DNA of 64,000 bases. It comes from Rufibacter sp. LB8 (GTDB lineage: Bacteria; Bacteroidota; Bacteroidia; Cytophagales; Hymenobacteraceae). The stretch spans positions 558,001 through 622,000 of the forward strand of contig NZ_JADALJ010000001.1 of assembly GCF_014876185.1 (NCBI RefSeq), written 5' to 3'. The notes under the pieces were generated by a model. It ran no database searches. It was given only the letters and a program-made list of their open reading frames with translations, and had not been told where the DNA came from. The position numbers and the translations under genes were made by a program. This document shows positions 58,860-64,000 of the stretch, one piece after another (position 1 is the first letter of the stretch; every line of letters begins with the position of its first letter).

Positions 58860-60568
58860 ACGAGAAAAACTCAACCACAGTTGGGCCGCAACCCGTGGCA
58901 GACAGCCGAAGACGCCAGGACTGGACCTTTTTCTTGGTAGCCGTCGGGCTGCTGCTGGTGCTCAATTTCGTGGCCAACCGCTATTTTTTCCGGATAGATT
59001 TAACCCAGGACAAACGTTATTCCATTTCAGAACAAACCAAAAACTTGCTGGCTAATTTGCAAGGTCCGGTAGACGTAACTGTCTATTTGGAAGGCGAATT
59101 TCCGGCCGGTTTTAGAAGGTTGCAGAACAGTACCCGCGAGACGCTGGAGGAATTTAGGCTGTATTCAGATGGTAAAGTCCAGTACACTTTTGTAGACCCA
59201 AGCGCGAATACCAACGCAGAGGCCCGAAATCAATTCTACACGCAACTGGTACAGAAAGGCTTGCAACCTACCAATTTGTTTGCGCAGGAAGGCGATAAGA
59301 AAGTAGAGAAAATAGTATTCCCGGGCGCGGTGATTAAAGCCGGTGACCGTGAGACGTCGGCAACGCTTTTGAAAGGAAACCAGGCCTCGCCGCCCGATGT
59401 TCGCCTGAACCAAAGCATTGAAGGGCTGGAATATGAGCTGGCTTCGGCCATGAAGAAAGTAGCGGCTAACAGCGCCGGTAGAATTGGCGTATTGCAAGGC
59501 CACGGCGAACTGTGGCTTCCGCAAGGCGCTGACTTTCTGGGCACGCTCTCCGAGTACTACACCGTGAACAAAGTGGATTTGACAACCGCGCCCAACCTGG
59601 ACAACTTCAACCTGGTGGTCATGCTCAAGCCCACCAAGTCCTTTTCAGAAGCCGCCAAATACAAACTGGACCAATACATCATGCGCGGAGGAAAGATGCT
59701 GTTTTTACTGGACGGTGTGCGCGCCAGCTTAGATAGCATCAAGCCCGAAGGCTCGGTGGCCTTCCCCTATGATTTGAACCTGCAGGATTTGCTCTTCAAA
59801 TACGGGGTGCGCGTGAACCCAGACTTGGTGCAGGACTTGAACGCCAGCTTTATTCCCATGGTCACGGGCTACATGGGCAACCAACCGCAGACGCAGCTGG
59901 TGCCGTGGCGCTATTACCCGTTGATCAACAACTTCAGCACCTTGCCGCTTACTAAAAATCTGGACGCCGTACAGACCAAGTTTGTAAGTTCTATTGACAC
60001 TGTGAAAGCGGCTGGCATCAAAAAAACGCCGCTGATGTGGACCTCGCAGTATTCGCGCAAGCGCGATTCGCCGGTGTCCATTTCCTTGAACGACCCGCGC
60101 GTGGACCGCGACCCAAAACTTTTCAGCCAAAACGCCATTCCAGTGGGATACTTGCTGGAAGGTTCCTTTGGTTCTGTGTTTACCAACCGTCCCGTACCTG
60201 AAGGCGTGCAGATTCCGTTTCAGGCGAAAGGTAAGCCCACGCAACTGGTGATTTTCTCCGACGGTGATTTGGCCAGCAACGAGGTTGACCCGCGCTCCGG
60301 CCGACCTTTAGAACTGGGCTTCGACCGTTTTTCCCGCACGCGCTACGCGAATAAGGAACTACTCAAGAACGTGGTAGATTACCTGCTGGATGAAAAAGGT
60401 TTGATAGAACTCCGCGGCAAGGAAATCCAGCTTCGGCCATTGGACAAAGCAAAACTGCGCGATGAGCGCACCAAATGGCAAGCGGTCAACCTGGGCATTC
60501 CGTTGGTGTTGCTGCTGGTTTTTGGGGCCTTGAAATTCTGGCTGCGCAAGCGAAAATACGCTCGGTAA
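58853..60568 (+). CDS. gldG: GldG gliding-motility ABC auxiliary protein
   Basis: 571 residues. N-terminal helix (FFLVAVGLLLVLNFVANRYFF), a large extracytoplasmic domain (about 50-540) with NRYFFRIDLTQDKRYSISEQTK and VDVTVYLEGEFPAGF, then a C-terminal helix (GIPLVLLLVFGALKFWL) and a basic tail. This is the GldG architecture. Translationally coupled to gldF. Convergent with the LacI gene. Confidence 0.92.
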   Translation: MVDEKNSTTVGPQPVADSRRRQDWTFFLVAVGLLLVLNFVANRYFFRIDLTQDKRYSISEQTKNLLANLQGPVDVTVYLEGEFPAGFRRLQNSTRETLEEFRLYSDGKVQYTFVDPSANTNAEARNQFYTQLVQKGLQPTNLFAQEGDKKVEKIVFPGAVIKAGDRETSATLLKGNQASPPDVRLNQSIEGLEYELASAMKKVAANSAGRIGVLQGHGELWLPQGADFLGTLSEYYTVNKVDLTTAPNLDNFNLVVMLKPTKSFSEAAKYKLDQYIMRGGKMLFLLDGVRASLDSIKPEGSVAFPYDLNLQDLLFKYGVRVNPDLVQDLNASFIPMVTGYMGNQPQTQLVPWRYYPLINNFSTLPLTKNLDAVQTKFVSSIDTVKAAGIKKTPLMWTSQYSRKRDSPVSISLNDPRVDRDPKLFSQNAIPVGYLLEGSFGSVFTNRPVPEGVQIPFQAKGKPTQLVIFSDGDLASNEVDPRSGRPLELGFDRFSRTRYANKELLKNVVDYLLDEKGLIELRGKEIQLRPLDKAKLRDERTKWQAVNLGIPLVLLLVFGALKFWLRKRKYAR

Positions 60569-60650
60569 TTTTAAAGCGCTATTCCTTCCAATCTGTATTA
60601 TTTTGAAGAGGGTAGGGGCATATATAACTCGCTGAACACTTGTAAAGTAC

Positions 60651-60698
60651 AAACCTGTTTTCGGGCTCATTTCCAGAAATGAGCCCGAAAACAGGTTT
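60651..60698. repeat. P40 palindrome with 4-bp extension
   Basis: Core 60655-60694 with CTG/CAG ends, centre CCAG; flanks AAAC/GTTT continue the pairing. It lies between the convergent gldG and LacI genes. Confidence 0.92.
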
Positions 60699-60755
60699 TT
60701 TCTTTTGGTCGGTTTTGGGAATTTATCTCAGTTTAAGAAATTAAGATAGGCTTGG

Positions 60756-61802
60756 TTACACCATCGGCTTTCTGGCAGAAGATTCTCTGATCACCAACAA
60801 AGGGTCTAATATGATCTTTTTGGGCACGGACTCTTCTATAAGGTCAACAGGGGGTGCATTCTTTTGGGCCAGCGCCTCTAAAAACAGCTGAAACGTTTCT
60901 TCCCCCATTTTGGCCGCCTGTTGGTCAATGGTAGAAAGGGAAGGCGTCACGTACGGACTGAAAGATTCATTTCCGAAGCCAATTAAGCCTACCTGTTCTG
61001 GTATCTTTACCCCGCTTTCTTTTATATACTGCAGCGCACCCAAGGCGGTAAAGTCCACGGCGGCAAAAATAGCATCTGGCTTGCTGGCCCCATTCAACAA
61101 CTGCGCCGCCCCGGCCCGACCTGAGTCCAAAGAGTTTTTCCCGTACTGAATCAAATCATCGTTCACAGGCAGATTGTTAGCTCGTAGTGCCTCTACATAA
61201 CCACAGAGCCGGTCATTGAAGATCTTGGCGTGTTGGGGTCCTGAAATATGGGCAATACGCGTGTAGCCCTGTTGAATAAGATGTTCCGTGGCCATGTAGG
61301 CGCCTTTAAAGTCATCTATAACCACCGAGGGCACCTGAAGTTCCTCTCTAATTCTGTCAAACAAGACCAAGGGTACTTTGCGCTTTTTCACTTCCAGGAA
61401 GTGATCATAATTAGTGGTTTCCTTGGCAACTGAGGCAATGATGCCATCTACGCTGGACATGAGCAGGGTCTCAATTCCCTCCACTTCATATTCGCCCATT
61501 TCATTAGACTGGAACAACAGCACATTGTAGCCTTTGGTACGGGCCAGCCTTTCAATGCCGTGCACCACAGCCGCAAAAAAGCCTATCTCAGAGCTGGGAA
61601 TTAGAATACCAATGATATTGGTTTTGCCAGACCTAAGCGAGGAGGCCAGTCGGTTTTGCTTGTAATTAAGATTCTGGGCCGCGGTTATAATAAGTTCTTT
61701 GGTGGCGGCACTTATAGAAGGGTGGTCATTTAAGGCCTTTGAAACCGTGGAAGGCGAAGTGTTAAGTTGCTTGGCAATATCATGTATGGTAATTCTGGCC
61801 AT
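60756..61802 (-). CDS. LacI-family transcriptional regulator
   Basis: 348 residues. HTH at 4-23 (ITIHDIAKQLNTSPSTVSKA) and hinge helix (NRLASSLRSGKTNIIGILIP), followed by a periplasmic-binding-protein-like sugar sensor domain (DGIIASVAKETTNYDHF, VIDDFKGAYMATEHLIQQG, DAIFAAVDFTALGALQYIKE, GFGNESFSPYVTPSLSTID). Divergent from the susC-like gene, with a dyad operator in between. Likely controls this sugar-uptake locus and, from the shared site, the amylase. Confidence 0.93.
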   Translation of the reverse strand: MARITIHDIAKQLNTSPSTVSKALNDHPSISAATKELIITAAQNLNYKQNRLASSLRSGKTNIIGILIPSSEIGFFAAVVHGIERLARTKGYNVLLFQSNEMGEYEVEGIETLLMSSVDGIIASVAKETTNYDHFLEVKKRKVPLVLFDRIREELQVPSVVIDDFKGAYMATEHLIQQGYTRIAHISGPQHAKIFNDRLCGYVEALRANNLPVNDDLIQYGKNSLDSGRAGAAQLLNGASKPDAIFAAVDFTALGALQYIKESGVKIPEQVGLIGFGNESFSPYVTPSLSTIDQQAAKMGEETFQLFLEALAQKNAPPVDLIEESVPKKIILDPLLVIRESSARKPMV

Positions 61803-62113
61803 GGGCAGTAAACAATTTCAAGGCAAGTAACAAAAAGATTTGGTGAGAAGCCTAATTATCAAGATTTCAAAAATCCCGACATATTGACAACGATTTCCTT
61901 GCTAAAGTCTTAATCTAGGAACTTGGTAAAGATGCTCAGAGGCCATCTATCATTAAAGGTAATTATTAAAAAAATTAAAAAATGCCTTTTAGAGAGTATA
62001 AAATTCAAAAATGTCCCTTTAAAGGAAGGTAAGATTAAAAATATTTTAAAAAATCTTTACTTGTTAACGTCTTGATTGTTTTGACAATTGACGATATTTT
62101 CCTAACTAGCTAG

Positions 62114-62127
62114 CGAAATCGATTTCG
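62114..62127. promoter_or_regulatory. candidate LacI-family operator between lacI and susC
   Basis: CGAAATCGATTTCG, a perfect 14-bp palindrome containing the same GAAATCGATTTC as at 30167. The 420-bp gap is otherwise AT-rich with no gene. Confidence 0.65.
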
Positions 62128-62222
62128 TAACTTGAAAAAATTAGTAAGCTGCTGTATTTCAAGTCGTTGAAGGGTTGATAGTGTTTTGCCTTAATCCAAT
62201 AATTTTATCTAAACCTTGCTCT

Positions 62223-64000
62223 ATGTTAAAATCATTACTTCAAGATTTACTTCCTGGTGAAACCGGCAAGGCTAGCAAGCACTTCAGGAGATTTTCTTCT
62301 CTGCTGGTGATGGCAATAGCCATGCTTATGCTCACAGCGGGAGCTGCCTTTGCCCAACAGCGCACGGTGTCAGGGATGGTAAGGGACTCGGGCGGTAGCC
62401 CGCTGATAGGGGTGACCGTTCAGGTGAAAGGAACCACTACGGCCACGGCTACAGATGCTTCCGGTAGTTTTTCATTGCCAGTCACTGGGGCCAACGCCCG
62501 AATGGTGTTCACCTACATTGGCTACCTCTCACAAGAAGTAGCCGTAGGTAGTCAGAACGCTCTAACTGTTCTAATGGTCGCTGACCAAAAGGCCTTAGAC
62601 GAAGTGGTGGTAGTTGGGTACGGTACCCAGCAGCGCAGAGAAATCACTGGTTCTATTGCCAAAGTTGACGGTGCCGTGTTGGCGCAGCAACCCGCCCCCA
62701 GCTTTGAGGCGGCCTTGCAAGGAAGAGCCGCCGGTGTGCAGGTGATTCAAGGAAGTGGTTTGGCCGGTTCTGGTTCTGTCATCAGAATCAGGGGCATAGG
62801 CTCTTTAACTGCTGGTGGTGACCCTTTATATGTAGTGGATGGAATTCCCATCACGCAAGATCCGTTTTTGAACGGTGACCGTGGAGCCATGAACTACAAC
62901 CCATTGGCTACCATTAACCCCAATGATATAGAGTCGGTGGAAGTGTTGAAAGACGTTTCTGCCGCGGCTATTTACGGGTCCAGAGGTTCTAACGGCGTGA
63001 TTTTGATAACCACCAAGAGAGGGAAGAAAGGCGCAGCTTCTATTGACTTCTCGGCCCGCACGGGTATATCAAAGCCTACCAAACTGCCAGATTTCCTGAA
63101 TAACAGAGAGTGGTTAACACTTCGGCAGGAAGCATGGGAAAATGATGGCAATGTAGGCCGGGCGCCCCTTTTTGGCGGTGTTACCTGGGAAGATGCCTTG
63201 AACACCAATACAGATTGGTTAGGTGAAACCACCCAAACCGGCGTGAAGCAGGAATACTCCCTGGGCTTGAACAAAGGCACAGAAAAACTTTCACTGTATG
63301 CAGGCTTAGCTTATAACGACAATGAAAGCTACTTAAAAGGCAACAGCCTGCGCAGAATGAGCGGAAGGTTGAATGTGGACTACCTGCTCCTGCCTAAAGT
63401 CAAAGTTGGCTTCAATACCTCTTTGAGCCAAGGCTTGAATGACAGGGTGTTTGCCGCCTGGAGCGGTGGTTTGGGTGCTGCCATGTCTACGGCACTTCCC
63501 ATTTATCCGGTTTACAACCAAGACGGGTCTTATTTCAATGGGGCTGGTATCGGGAACAACCCAGTGGCCCAATTGGAGGCTACTGACTGGAAAACCAGGG
63601 AAATCAGAACCATCAACAACGCTTATGTAGAGTTTTCGCCCATTGAGAACCTTACCCTCACGGGCCGTGGCGGCTTGGACTACGGTGACATTAGAGATAG
63701 CCAATACAACCCACCGGCCCTGAACAACACCACAGGTTTTGGTTCCGCCGAAGAATGGAGAACCTACGTGACCAATTACAACTTGTCGGCTACCGCCAAC
63801 TACAACCTAAAGATGGGGGAAATGAACAGTTTAAGTTTCCTGCTTGGGTCTGAGTACCAACGGTCCAACACGCTTTCCATGAATGAAAGAGCCAGCAAGG
63901 CTAACGGATTGCTGTACACCAATCCAGAAGTTGATGAAACGTCTGTGGTGCTGGGTGCCCCTAACTACCAAGAATGGGCTTTTCTGAGCTATTTTGGTCG
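62223..64000 (+). CDS. SusC/RagA-family TonB-linked outer-membrane receptor, 3' end cut by window
   Basis: Open frame of 592 codons to the window end. A long signal region (hydrophobic LLVMAIAMLMLTAGAAFA, cut near AFAQQ) precedes a carboxypeptidase-regulatory-like domain (VSGMVRDSGGSPLIGVTVQV). Then come a TonB-box-like KALDEVVVVGYGTQ and the plug (ITGSIAKVDG, ALQGRAAGVQVIQGSG, PLYVVDGIPI, SVEVLKDVSAAAIYGSRGSNGVILITTK, quoted in parts), then the first strands of the barrel. SusC-like proteins import oligosaccharides with a SusD partner, expected just beyond the edge. An adjacent LacI regulator and shared operator suggest an alpha-glucan substrate (inference). Confidence 0.93.
   Translation, partial: MLKSLLQDLLPGETGKASKHFRRFSSLLVMAIAMLMLTAGAAFAQQRTVSGMVRDSGGSPLIGVTVQVKGTTTATATDASGSFSLPVTGANARMVFTYIGYLSQEVAVGSQNALTVLMVADQKALDEVVVVGYGTQQRREITGSIAKVDGAVLAQQPAPSFEAALQGRAAGVQVIQGSGLAGSGSVIRIRGIGSLTAGGDPLYVVDGIPITQDPFLNGDRGAMNYNPLATINPNDIESVEVLKDVSAAAIYGSRGSNGVILITTKRGKKGAASIDFSARTGISKPTKLPDFLNNREWLTLRQEAWENDGNVGRAPLFGGVTWEDALNTNTDWLGETTQTGVKQEYSLGLNKGTEKLSLYAGLAYNDNESYLKGNSLRRMSGRLNVDYLLLPKVKVGFNTSLSQGLNDRVFAAWSGGLGAAMSTALPIYPVYNQDGSYFNGAGIGNNPVAQLEATDWKTREIRTINNAYVEFSPIENLTLTGRGGLDYGDIRDSQYNPPALNNTTGFGSAEEWRTYVTNYNLSATANYNLKMGEMNSLSFLLGSEYQRSNTLSMNERASKANGLLYTNPEVDETSVVLGAPNYQEWAFLSYFG

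Noticed and set aside
59729-60244. 171-residue frame on the minus strand
   Set aside because: Shadow of gldG.
60569-60755. small RNA gene between gldG and lacI
   Set aside because: Only the palindrome and AT-rich sequence are present; no promoter pattern.

Overview
The window comes from a Bacteroidota chromosome, most likely Cytophagales/Hymenobacteraceae (Rufibacter- or Pontibacter-like). That placement is inferred from a gliding ABC transporter (GldA, GldF, GldG), a SusC/RagA receptor under a LacI regulator, a Bat aerotolerance pair, an amylase with a type IX secretion tail, a TTG...TAnnTTTG promoter and the near absence of Shine-Dalgarno sequences. Base composition is moderate GC, with a few AT-rich accessory islands.

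Layout. 0-5 kb: aspartate-family amino acids (metX-hom facing lysC-lysA). 5.4-11 kb: a biotin operon read leftward, bioB-bioF-bioD-bioA plus an unusual FabF-like ketosynthase. 11-17 kb: a MORN-like repeat protein, a thiolase, batB-batC and a three-tRNA cluster. 17-33 kb: a thioesterase and an alpha-glucan block (eukaryotic-type glycogen synthase GT3, GH31 glucosidase, GT4 glycosyltransferase, eukaryotic-type branching enzyme GH13_8, secreted GH13 amylase). 33-40 kb: outer-membrane and TPR proteins, a PorE-like OmpA protein and a B12-binding/PAS signalling set. 40-46 kb: a serine hydrolase and membrane proteins that appear to share an operator with a small winged-helix regulator. 47.7-54 kb: etfB-etfA-bifunctional nuclease-nucleoside transporter, and an MlaEF pair. 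54-61 kb: two SDR enzymes, a DUF433/DUF5615 toxin-antitoxin pair, and gldA ... gldF-gldG. 60.7-64 kb: a LacI regulator divergent from a susC-like gene cut by the window edge.

Two structures stand out beyond the genes. First, two integron-like cassette arrays (22.1-23.7 kb and 46.4-47.4 kb) hold five attC-like sites of constant 67-68 bp. In every cassette the 7-bp core at the start is the exact reverse complement of the core at its end, as integron cassettes require. Both arrays begin at the same conserved boundary sequence, and no integrase is present in the window. Second, a family of 40-bp palindromes (about 34 copies) sits mostly at gene 3' ends. The two arms covary, several copies extend into locus-specific flanks, and one copy is translated inside bioF.

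Two regulatory circuits can be read from the sequence: a GAAATCGATTTC palindrome shared by the susC and amylase promoters (candidate LacI sites), and ACTTTG-N5-CAAAGT sites upstream of four transcription units around the winged-helix gene.
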